NCBI GenBank assembly: GCA_035772735.1
Contig: JASDFA010000010.1
Span: 30,319,501-30,383,500 of the forward strand
DNA length: 64,000 bases
Direction: 5' to 3'
From: Datura wrightii
Lineage: Eukaryota > Streptophyta > Magnoliopsida > Solanales > Solanaceae
Each line of letters begins with the position of its first letter. Position 1 is the first letter of the stretch. Positions 22,858 to 32,313 of the stretch are shown here, in pieces. A model generated the notes under the pieces. That model was given only the letters and a program-made list of their open reading frames with translations, had not been told where the DNA came from and ran no database searches. The translations under genes were made by a program, and so were the position numbers.

Positions 22858-23820
22858 ATGTACCACATTGTCAGAGTTCAAGATGTTCGAGTAGAGCCTC
22901 CGACTCTCCAGTCTGTTCCAGTGGTGAATGAATTCCCAGATGTATTTCCAGATGAGTTACCCAGTATTCCCCCAGAAAGGGAAATAGATTTTGCAATTGA
23001 GTTATTACCAGTAACTCAGCCCATATTAATTCCTCCGTATCGTATGGCTCCTGCTGAACTCAGAGAATTAAAGGAGCAGCTGAAAGATCTGTTAGATAAG
23101 GGCTTTATCAGGCTGAGTACTTCACCTTGGGGTGTGGCAGTTCTATTTGTGATAAAGAAGGACGGGTCACTCCGCATTTGTATAGACTACCGACTGTTGA
23201 ATAAGGTTACAATCAAGAATAAGTATCCGCTTCCTAGGATAGATGATTTGTTTGATCAGTTACAGGGGGGCAGATATTTCTCCAAGATTGACTTGCGGTC
23301 TGGATACCATCAGGTTCGAGTTCGTGAAAGGGATGTTCCAAAGAATGCTTTCAGGACCAGATACGGCCATTTTGAATTTCTAGTTATGTCTTTTGGGCTA
23401 ATGAATGCTCCCGCAGTATTCATGGACCTGATGAACAGCAGCTTCAAATCGTACCTGGACCTGTTCGTGATAGTATTCATTGATGATATTCTGGTGTACT
23501 CTCGCTCAGAGGCAGATCACCAGGATCATTTGCGGACCGTGCTTCAGATTCTCAGGGACCGTCAGTTGTATGCCAAGTTCTCCAAATGTGAATTCTGGTT
23601 GAACTCAGTAGCTTTCTTGGGGAATATTGTGCTGGATGCTCGTATACAGGTAGACACGCAGAAAATAGAAGTAGTAAAAACGTGGCTCAGACCTACCACT
23701 CCGACCGAAGTCCGTAGTTTTCTGGGATTAGCAGGGTACTATAGAAGATTTGTTGAAGGATTCTCCACCATAGTGGCACCTCTGACTAAGATAACGCAGA
23801 AAGCAGTAAAGTTTCAGTAG
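22858..23820 (+). pseudogene. Tekay-F1 reverse transcriptase
   Basis: A 320-residue open frame. It contains the entry region PPYRMAPAELRELKEQLKDL, GSLRICIDYRLLNKVTIKN, PLPRIDDLFDQL, the KIDLRSGYHQVRV block and the catalytic FIDDILVYSR, with both aspartates intact, followed by AKFSKCEFWL and VRSFLGLAGYYRRFVEGF. The polymerase core is apparently complete, but a TAG at 23818-23820 separates it from RNase H. It copies genomic RNA into DNA in the particle. Confidence 0.92.
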
Positions 23821-24260
23821 ACAGAGGCATGTGAGTAGAATTTCCAAGAATTGAAAGACAAATTAACCTCCGCCCCAGTGTTAGCATTTCCAGAAGGTAC
23901 AGAGGGTTATGCAGTGTATTGCGATGCATCGGGTGTTGGGTTAGGATGTGTGTTGATGCAGCATGGTAAAGTAATTACTTATGCTTCCAGACAGCTGAGG
24001 AAGCATGAAAAGAATTATCCTACCAATGACCTGGAACTAGCCGTGGTAATCCACGCCCTAAACATATGGAGACATTACTTGTATGGTGTCCATGTGGATA
24101 TTTTCACTGACCATAAGATCCTACAGTATATCTTCACTTAGAGGGAGTTGAATTTGCGGTAGTGTCGCTGGTTGGAGTTATTGAAAGATTATGATGTGAA
24201 CATCCTGTATCATCCGAGAAGGGACAACGTAGTAGCAGATGCCTCAGCCGCAAATCTATG
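23821..24260 (+). pseudogene. Tekay-F1 RNase H
   Basis: AVYCDASGVGLGCVL, the DLELAVVIHAL block and FTDHKILQYIF carry the acidic catalytic residues D-E-D, all present. Stops occur at 23836, 24139 and 24161, and the end VADA is followed by a frameshift. It would degrade the RNA strand of the RNA/DNA hybrid. Confidence 0.88.
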
Positions 24261-24383
24261 GGGAGTTTGGCGTACTTGCAGCCCGAGCAGTGGGAGTTGG
24301 CCAGATAAATACACCAATTAGTCAGTTTAGCTGTTCGTGTAGCAGAAATAGAGGACAACAGAGCGGTAATTTAGAACTCCGCA

Positions 24384-25823
24384 GTGTCGTCATTAGTTGT
24401 GGAGGTAAAGGAAAGGCAGTATGAAGATCCTGACCTGGTTCATCTTAAAGACAGAGTTCAGCAAGGGAAAGTACCAGATTTTCGGGTAACTGAGGATGAA
24501 GTGTTGCGATGTGAAGGCCGCCTTTGTGTTCCAGATGTTTCAGGGCTTCGCCAGCAGATTATGAGTGAGGTACATTACGCCTGCTATTCTCTCCACCCAG
24601 GAGCGATGAAAATGTACCACGATATCAAAGAAATCTACTGGTGGCCAGGTATGAAGAGGGAAATAGCAGAATTTGTAGCCCGGTGTCCTAACTGCCAGCA
24701 AGTTAAAGAGGAACACCAGAAACCAGGTGGATTGACTCAGGACATAGCTGTGCCTCTTTGGAAGTGGGAAGCAGTAAACATGGACTTTGTAGCAGCATTA
24801 CCCCGTACCAGGCATAAACATGATTCAATTTGGGTAATTGTTGACAGACTGACGAAATCAGCCCATTTCCTACCAGTAAAAGCTACTTTCTATGCCGAAG
24901 ATTACGCCGACTTGTATATTAGAGAAATACTTAGATTACACGGTGTTCTAGTATCTATTATCTCTGATAGAGAAGCACAATTTACAGCTAGATTTTGGCA
25001 ATCGTTTCAGAGAGGTCTAGGGACGCAAATTAATTTGAGCACAACATTCCACCCTCAGACAGATGGACAGGTGGAACGCACTATTCAGACGCTTGAGGAT
25101 ATGCTACGGGCGTGTGTTTTAGACTTTGGAGGTGGCTGGGATGAGCATTTACCTTTGATTGAGTTTGCTTATAACAATAGTTACCACTCAGCTATCCAGA
25201 TGGCGCCCTTTGAGGCATTGTATGGGCAAAAATATCGATCGCCAGTTGGCTGGTTTGAAGTAAGAGGGTCACCGCTGATTGGGCCAGATATCATTCATCA
25301 GTTAGAGGAGAAGGTAAAGCTTATCAGAGAACACCTACTGACTGCTCAGAGTCGCCAGAAATCGTATGCTGATGTGCGGCGCAGAAACCTAGAATTTAAT
25401 GTGAATGACTGGGTGTTTTTGAAGGTTTCTCCGATGAAAGGGGTGATGAGATTCGGCAAGAAAGGCAAGCTCAGCCCAAGATTCGTTGGGCCTTATCAGA
25501 TCCGCCGAAGAATAGGCCAAGTGGCACACGAGTTGAATTTGCCTCCAGAGTTAGAGTATGTTCATCCAGTTTTCCACGTATCTATGCTAAGAAAGTACAT
25601 AGGAGACCCCTCCAGAGTTGTCCCAGTCCAGGATGTCCAGGTTACGGAAGAGCTGGCCTATGAAGAGGTTCCAGTAGCCATACTAGACAAACAAATTCAT
25701 AGATTGAGAACTAAAGATATTGCTTCTGTCAAGGTACTATGGGGTAATAGGAACTGAGAAGAGATGACTTAGGAAGCAGAGGAGGATATGAAAATCAGAT
25801 ATCCTCACTTGTTTCAAGCCTAG
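24384..25823 (+). pseudogene. Tekay-F1 integrase with chromodomain-type C terminus
   Basis: The zinc-binding part contains SLHPGAMKMYHD and CPNCQQVKEEH. The catalytic core shows NMDFVAALP (first Asp), IISDREAQFT (second Asp; family SDRG is SDRE here) and QTDGQVERTIQTLEDML (Glu). The C-terminal part has GPYQIRRRIGQVAHELNLP, VHPVFHVSMLRKYIGDP and YEEVPVAILDKQ. The chromodomain-like end is KDIASVKVLWGNRN, where two stops (25755 and 25770) interrupt before LFQA. It inserts the cDNA; chromodomains of this lineage steer insertion to heterochromatin. Confidence 0.92.
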
Positions 25824-26080
25824 TCAGTCAAGAGGTATGTTAGTATTGTTATCATATGAAATTCCTTATATTATATGTATAAATGATATAGTCGACTCTA
25901 GTCTTTTACGTGATGAATGCTATAGTATTGTGTGGAGTACTTGTATTAGACTTTTCTGCATTTCAGGTTTTTGAGATAGTCCATATTACAGGGGAGACTC
26001 TGCAAAACGTTTTCTAAAGATAAGTCGAGTAAGTTAAGACCCCTATAAGTAGAAATTTACATTCGAGGACGAATGTTCTT

Positions 26081-26092
26081 AAGGGGGGAGGA
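26081..26092 (+). promoter_or_regulatory. Polypurine tract of Tekay-F1
   Basis: AAGGGGGGAGGA immediately precedes the 3' LTR start TGTTACACC. About 20 nt upstream is ATTCGAGGACGAATG, a block also seen before the Tekay-R2 3' LTR (ATTCGAGGATGAATG, minus strand, 38825). Confidence 0.85.
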
Positions 26093-28646
26093 TGTTACAC
26101 CCCGTAAATTCTTGACATGTAGATGGCCTATTCGCATGTTGGTTAAGAGTTTTAGAATGCCAAACATGATAGGAAAAGGCCCGGGGGAAGACCAGAAGAA
26201 CATTGCATCGAACCAGTGCGGGAAAAGTCGGGGCAGAACCCCTCCGCGATGGCAGCATGCCACGGAGGGAGGGCCTCCGCGATGGCAGCGTGTTACGGAG
26301 GCCCTGTCCAGGTCCAAGTATATAAGCCCCTCCACTTCGGTTTTAAACATTTTAATTTCATTTCCTTTCCATACAACGACAGAGAACAGAGAGGAACGAA
26401 GTTTTAATATATAAATTCAACCAATTACGCCGTCAAATGCGGTCCAAACTCAAATTAACTCCAGATACCGAAGTATAAAGCTGCAGAGAGCATTCCTGCG
26501 GAGTTAGTTTTTTGAAATTCAGTCGGCGAATCGTGGTCCTACCGAGCTAAGGTAAGTGAAATTTCTCCAAATTAGTGTCAATTTACTTCTAGCCCTAAAG
26601 TGAGCATTTCTCCCTTCTGGACTTCCGAGAAATAGCGAGTTTTCGGCTGTTCTCCGATAATTCAAAGTTTGAGCTATATGTATTCAAATAGTGTTTTCTT
26701 CCAGAATATTGATGAATTTAGTTCTAATTGCTATAGATATGAATGCAGTTGGAAGAAACAGCTGAAAATTAGCCGAGTTACGCCAGATACTCCGGAAGTT
26801 AACGGACAAGGTATATTTAGCCAGTTTCTTCGGCAAGCTAGTAGTTCCGATATAGTAAATAGTTCAAGTGCCAGTAGAATGTTTCAAAAGCTGCATATTA
26901 TGTTTAGTACAAATTTTAGTATGATATTAGCAACATCATGTTATGTGTAGCGTGAAATTTACTAGCACGATACACATTCTAGTAGAAAGTTTCAGAAACA
27001 GTATAGCATGCCAGTATGTAACTTAGTAAGGTATGTCAGGACATTATTGTGGTCAGTCGAAACATAGTAAAGCACTATAAGTTCCCGTAAAGTATTTAAG
27101 AAATAGAATAGTAGTCTAAAGTGGAGTTTAGAAAGAATGTTAGAAATAGTAAATCATGTTTACCATGAAACTTAAGTTACACAGCATGATTCTCAGCAGA
27201 AATATTATATCTTGTCTCAGTATCAGATTCAGCACAGCATGACCTAAATTATATAGATACCATTATCAGTTTCAGCATGTATTGTATGTATACACATTAC
27301 TATCATTAGCTTTAGCATGTTTTATATACATACACATTATTATCATTAGTTTCAGCATGTAGTATACGTAGTTAGTATTACTAGTGGAGACCTGACTGTG
27401 TTGTTTTGGGCTGGATTACTTAGCATTCATGACTGTCCCAGGGTTAATAGTTGTATTGACTCGTCCGCCAGAGGGCGAGGATACGTCTCTCTACAGAGTG
27501 GTATGCTGTCCCCTAGGGGACGAAGATGGGATGTCAGTTTCCCCATATTCTTCCTTGGTCGGCTTTTATACTCCCCCGTCGAGCGAGTACGCCTGGGGTG
27601 TTGATTCAGGAGTCCTCCAGACTCAGGTACAGTTATAGTCATGGGCTCAGCAGGCCCAAGTGCATACTCAGGTGACCGGCAGGATGCTTATAGTTATTAG
27701 GGGAGATGGGATGACCGAGGTAGGGGTATAGATTGCGTGTTTGTTGTACCTCCCGGCTTATGGGGACCAGGTAAGGTTTATGTGTGTTATGCTATGTTAT
27801 GTTATATTATGCCAAGATACATTAGATATGAATAGATCGAAAGTAGAACGCTACATTTCTAGGTATGACTCCTACTCCTTTTAGCGTAATTGAGGACAGT
27901 CTTAAACTCACACTTTCAGTCAGTTACAGTCTATTCCTTTCTATTTCAATACTATCAGTTATATTGCTTGTCTTCAGTTACTTTTCAGTTGTTGCTTTGC
28001 ATACTCAGTACCAGTGGTACTGACGCCCGTTTAGGGCGCTGCATTACTTGCCTGCAGGTACCCATAGACGAGGAGCCGACCCCTCGTGATTCTAGCCAGC
28101 ACACAGAATCATCGGCTATAGTCATCCGAAGCTAGATAGCTAGAGGTTTATCCCTTTTCTTTTGTTGTACAATATGGGTAGGCCGGGGCCCTGTCCCGAC
28201 CATATTATCAGTATTCTTAGAGGCTTGCAGATGGTATATTCTCGTTAGTTAGCTGTTTCGATCGTGTGAGGTCGTATGTATGTTTTAGTTTGTTTATGAT
28301 GGCCGTGTGGGGCCTCATTCAGTTGGTAGTGGTGACCTTGTCGGTCACATAACAGTTAGCACCCATTTTGCTTGATTTAGAGGTAACCAGACAGCATGGT
28401 GGCCTTGTCGGCACGCATAGGTTCCTTCATACTACTGTTGTTCTGGTTAGCAGTTTTCTACTTACAGGTGGCTATAGGCCTAGTCGGCCGGAGGCTATAT
28501 TTACAGTCGTTATATAGCCCGTCTTTTTCTTGAATCCACAGTTAGAACCAGCCTGGCACCAGAAGTGCTTAGGCTCAACTAGTCCAGCAGTTCAGGTCCT
28601 AGTAGGGCACCAGGTGCCAGTCATGCCCCCCAAGGGGGGCATGACA
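26093..28646 (+). repeat. 3' LTR of Tekay-F1
   Basis: 2554 bp from TGTTACACCCCG to GGGGGCATGACA, followed by the duplication AAAAT. It is uninterrupted and shows the empty target of the solo LTR. TATA box TATATAAG at 26319-26326. Confidence 0.95.
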
Positions 28647-28658
28647 AAAATACACTTA

Positions 28659-29639
28659 GGCCTCATTTGTTTTCATTAAGATTAAGACGTCTGAATCTGA
28701 ATACACATCTGAATGATTAAGATGTTGTCTCTAGATCTGAATACTAAATGGTTAAGATCGTTTATTTTCCAACATCTGAATGTGCATACTTTAATTATTT
28801 ATAAATAAATTAAATATATAATTTAAATAAAATATAATTAAATATTAAAAAAAATTAATTTAATAAAATAAATTTATTATTTGATTAAAAAATAAAATAT
28901 TCATGTTTTTTAATGATGGTGGAGATGATTTATAGTGGTTTTGGTAATAATTGGTGTTAGTACCTAGTAACGGTGGTTGTGATATTTGTGATGATGGAGG
29001 TGGTTGATGTGGTAGTAGACGACGTGATGGTGGTGGTTGGTAGTGGTGGTTGTGAATGCGAAGTTGGTTGATGTTAGTAGTTGATGGTATTAATGGTGGT
29101 GGCGGAAGAAAGTGTGGTGTTGACGATGTGTTGGTAGCGGTGTTAGTTGTGATAGTGAAGGTGGTTGGTAGTAGGAATTGATCTCAATGGTGATAGTGGC
29201 AGATAGGTGCGGTAAAGGCGATGACGGTGGTGGTGGTGATGGCGGTGGTAGTGGTAGTGGATATAACTTTAATGATGGAGATAGTACGTCGGGTAACGAC
29301 TGACAGTATGGTGGTTTACGATGATAATGTTGGTTTACAATGGTGGCAGAGGTAGTTGGTGGTGGTGGCTGGTGGTTGGTGACGGTAATGGTGGTGGTGG
29401 TTGTTGTGAATATATAGGTGGTTAGTGATGGTGAAGGTGGTTTTGAACATAATGGTGGTGAAAAATTATCCATACAAACATACCTCTTAATGATATTAAG
29501 ACTCTGATCCAAATCTTAATGATTAAGACCTATTCAGACCAAATAAGTGCTCAAATCTTAATGAAAATAAATGCACTTAATAGTCTGAAGTCTAAACCAT
29601 TCAAATTCAAACATCCATTAAGTGCAAACAAATGAGGCC
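28659..29639 (+). mobile_element. Tourist-like (PIF/Harbinger-type) non-autonomous element, 981 bp
   Basis: Terminal inverted repeats GGCCTCATTTGTTT and AAACAAATGAGGCC are flanked by the 3-bp duplication TTA (28656-28658 and 29640-29642). TTA is the preferred target of PIF/Harbinger elements. Subterminal inverted similarity continues (ATTAAGAT/ATCTTAAT). There is no transposase ORF; the centre is a GGT-rich simple-sequence expansion. Confidence 0.82.
28910..29460. repeat. Imperfect trinucleotide expansion (GGT/GAT/GTA) inside the Tourist-like element
   Basis: About 550 bp dominated by GGTGGT, GATGGTGG, GTAGTGGT and TGATGG. It produces a spurious Pro/Thr/Ser-rich minus-strand ORF at 29090-29512, not regarded as a gene. 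Confidence 0.85.
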
Positions 29640-29642
29640 TTA

Positions 29643-30051
29643 GACTAATTAGGTATATCATATTTTACACACAATGCATACACTAAAACATGTTTGTATA
29701 TAATATGGCATTCTTTTTTAAAAATTTTACGTTATTTTTTATGGTATTTTCTTTCAAAAAATATCCGATTAGTATAACAAAAGTGTTTAAAATTTGATTG
29801 AGATTTAGGTTTCCAATTTTCATATATTTGTATTTTTTTAATTTTTTTCTAGCCTAAAGAATATGAATCACTTTGTGAAAAAATATGTATATGTTGTGTA
29901 TGTAAACTAGTTGCATCTGTATATATGTAAAATATTTTGTCAACCAATTATTATAGAAATTATATTTTTGATCGAGTATACTTTCACAATTTTAAGTGAT
30001 ATATTTAGTTTGTAATATGATAATTGATTACTCTGTCCCACGCAAATTATT
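29643..30051. other. AT-rich segment, no gene seen
   Basis: It continues the locus to the left of Tekay-F1, sharing the ATACACAATGCATACACTAAAA motif in variant form. It contains the first copy of a 43-bp repeat (29766-29808) whose second copy lies at 30404-30446 on the other side of the ndhA fragment. Confidence 0.5.
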
Positions 30052-30400
30052 TACATGTTGTGGCGTCAATCCACCGGGTTTATCATTATTCTAATTTCTT
30101 CTCTAGTCGAGTGTAAAAGATTACCTTTTGATTTACAAGAAGTAGAAGAAGAATTAGTAGAAGGATATCAAACTGAATATTTAAGTATCAAATTTAATTT
30201 ATTTTGCATTGCCTCGTATCTGAGTCTACTAGTTTCTTCATTATTTATAACAGTTCTTTACTTGAGAGGTTGGTATCTTTCTATTCCGTACATATTTGTT
30301 CCTGATCTATTTGACATAAATAAAAAGGTAAAGTCTTTGGATCACTAATTGGTCTCTTTATCACATTAGCCTAACTTTTAGTCTTATTGCCTTTTAAATT
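30052..30400 (+). pseudogene. ndhA: Nuclear plastid DNA fragment: ndhA (NADH-plastoquinone oxidoreductase subunit 1), exon 2 part
   Basis: The 97-codon frame at 30055 reads LWRQSTGFIIILISSLVEC, KRLPFDLQEVEEELVEGYQT, YLSLLVSSLFITVLYLRGW and LSIPYIFVPDLFDINKK. This is the plastid ndhA protein, a membrane subunit of the NDH complex. Two hydrophobic spans are visible. After KSLDH the frame shifts by one base and continues as FGSLIGLFITLA, again ndhA-like, to about 30400. About 80% of residues look plastid-like, so it is an old, diverged NUPT rather than contamination. The mitochondrial paralogue nad1 fits less well, because the ECERLPFDL-type block is plastid-specific. Confidence 0.88.
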
Positions 30401-30482
30401 ATTCGGTTAATATAACGTAAGTGTTTAAAAGTTGATGGAGATTTAGAGTATTAGGGAAGCTTAAAAGTTGGTAGAGATTTTA

Positions 30483-30864
30483 GGGTCATTTGATTGGGAA
30501 ACAAGTTATCTTGAGATAACTAATTTTGGGTTTAGTTATCCGGAATTATTATCTCACCTTCAATAAAAAATAAAGAATAACTATGAATTTATCCCATGTT
30601 TGATTGAATAAAATCTCGAAATAACTTATTTCAAGATTAGGTATTCCAGGATTAGTTCTTCCATATTGAGGGTGGGATAAAAAAAATACCATAATCCTTG
30701 AATAACTAATCCGGGGATAAGTTATCCCAAGATTTTTTTAATAAAAAATGAAATAAACCCATATTTATTTCTTATTATTCATTGAAGATGAAATAATTAT
30801 TCCGAAATAACTAAACTCAAAACTAATTATCCCAAGATATCTTGTTTCCCAACCAGACGACCCC
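30483..30864. mobile_element. Hairpin MITE (Tourist-like), 382 bp
   Basis: The left end GGGTCATTTGATTGGGAAAC and the right end, reverse-complemented GGGGTCGTCTGGTTGGGAAAC, form long inverted repeats that continue for about 75 bp (ATAACTAATTTTG against CAAAACTAATTAT). The flanks are TTA at 30480-30482 and 30865-30867. Further inverted similarity around 30590-30740 makes nearly the whole element foldable. It has no ORF. Confidence 0.82.
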
Positions 30865-30898
30865 TTATTAAGGAGTTCTCGAGAAGGAGTTAGAGTAT

Positions 30899-31085
30899 TA
30901 AGGAATTAAATAACATTGAAGAAAGAGAAAACTATATTTTTGATAAGTTAGAGAATTAAGCAAACTAGATTAAGCAAACTAGATAATATTGAAGAAAAAA
31001 ATAAATATATTTTTGATAAGTTAGAAAATTAAGGAAACTAAATAATATTGAAGAAAGAGAAGAATATATTTTTGATAAGTGTGAT
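30899..31085. repeat. Three tandem copies of a roughly 55- to 65-bp AT-rich unit
   Basis: Each copy contains AATATTGAAGAAA (or AACATTGAAGAAA) followed by TATATTTTTGATAAGT. The copies lie near 30899-30950, 30971-31024 and 31033-31084, with a small internal AAGCAAACTAGATT duplication at the second. Confidence 0.75.
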
Positions 31086-31103
31086 AAAGTTGCATAATTA
31101 CTT

Positions 31104-31829
31104 TTCATTGATAAGTATGCTATAAAATAGAAAGTTTAACCACTAATCCAAATTTAGTGACATTTATTTAAAAAATCATATATTATATTTAAATATATAA
31201 TATGATAGTTTTTAAATAATCTGATAATTTAGTAAACAAAAAAATTTACTGATATATATTGTAATTAAATATCTTATATTATTATTATTTTATGTAATTT
31301 TTCCTTTCAAAAATGCAATCAAGGCCCAAAAACTTGATAAAGTGACTTAGAGATTTGTTATATCTCTCTTCAATTATAAATAAGATATTTGTGAAAGTTT
31401 AAGAAGTTGAATTAGCTAATCTAATTCAATGTCTAATCTACGTATACTTTCTTTTATGGAATAGTTCATTGATAAGTATGCTATAAAATAGAAAGTTTAA
31501 CCACTAATCCAAATTTAGTGATATTTATTTAAAAAATCATATATTATATTTAAATATATAATATGATAGTTTTTAAATAATCTGATAATTTAGTAAACAA
31601 AAAAAATTTACTGATATATATTGTAATTAAATATCTTATATTATTATTATTATTTTATGTAATTTTTCCTTTCAAAAATGCAATCAAGGCCCAAAAACTT
31701 GATAAAGTGACTTAGAGATTTGTTATATCTCTCTTCAATTATAAATAAGATATTTGTGAAAGTTTAAGAAGTTGAATTAGCTAATCTAATTCAATGTCTA
31801 ATCTACGTATACTTTCTTTTATGGAATAG
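31104..31829. repeat. 361-bp tandem duplication, almost identical copies
   Basis: Copy 1 is 31104-31464 and copy 2 is 31465-31829. Both begin TTCATTGATAAGTATGCTAT and end TTCTTTTATGGAATAG. I see one substitution (GTGACATTT against GTGATATTT) and two length changes in simple runs (an A run and a TTA run). No ORF of note. It includes TCAATTATAAATAAGAT, which could be a TATA box by chance. Confidence 0.93.
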
Positions 31830-32313
31830 CCATTTTATTAAAGTAACCAAATTATGAAATTAATTCATTAATTGAATTAATGAAATAATTAAGTGTTAAA
31901 TATACCGTTTTATATAAATTACTTTCAAGTTATACTTTTTTAGTTTCAAATATTTCAAATCCCGCCGGTAATCATATTTGTGATTTTTCGATATGCCTAA
32001 CACCCTTCTCAGAAAATCACTTGGATCCTTACCCTTTCTTTGGTTTTCAAATATGTTTTAAGGTTTAAATACTTCTCTTTTCTAATTCCTGAAATAAAAT
32101 TGGTGAAGGTTCTATTATTTCAGAAATAGCTAAAGTTATGAAATTATTTTAATCGAGTTTTAAAATAGATCATAACATCATATTGGGATACTTGAGCTAT
32201 TATGTGTCTTCTTCTATAATTAGTTGACTATTAAGTTTAATTGTTGAGCATGCCTGATTGAAATGTGTGCATATAAGATTCATGTATATTTGAACATCCA
32301 TGTTTAAACTTTG
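31830..32313. other. AT-rich segment, nothing recognised
   Basis: 484 bp between the tandem duplication and the next LTR. No ORF over 60 codons is supported and no terminal repeats were seen. Confidence 0.5.

Larger units (their letters stand above)
15716..28646 (+). mobile_element. Tekay-F1: near-complete chromodomain Ty3/gypsy element
   Basis: It is flanked by the 5-bp duplication AAAAT (15711-15715 and 28647-28651). Order: 5' LTR (15716-20830, enlarged by a nested solo LTR), TGGTATCAGAGC primer site, gag, protease, reverse transcriptase, RNase H, integrase with chromodomain-type tail, polypurine tract, 3' LTR (26093-28646). Total 12.9 kb, or about 10.4 kb without the nested LTR. The domain order and the region after integrase fit the Tekay/Del chromoviruses. 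The LTRs differ by a few percent in the parts I compared. Stops and frameshifts in gag and pol make it defective. Confidence 0.95.

Noticed and set aside
29090..29512. 140-codon Pro/Thr/Ser-rich minus-strand ORF
   Set aside because: It is the antisense of the GGT-type trinucleotide expansion inside the Tourist-like element; simple-sequence composition, no domain.
30052..30400. ndhA-like ORF as contamination from the plastid genome or as a mitochondrial nad1 fragment
   Set aside because: It is frameshifted and diverged, and sits between nuclear repeats, so it is not plastid contamination; the protein blocks fit plastid ndhA better than nad1.
31104..31829. Short direct repeats that might suggest a CRISPR-like or satellite array
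   Set aside because: Only two copies of one 361-bp unit, no spacers; a plain tandem duplication in a plant sequence.
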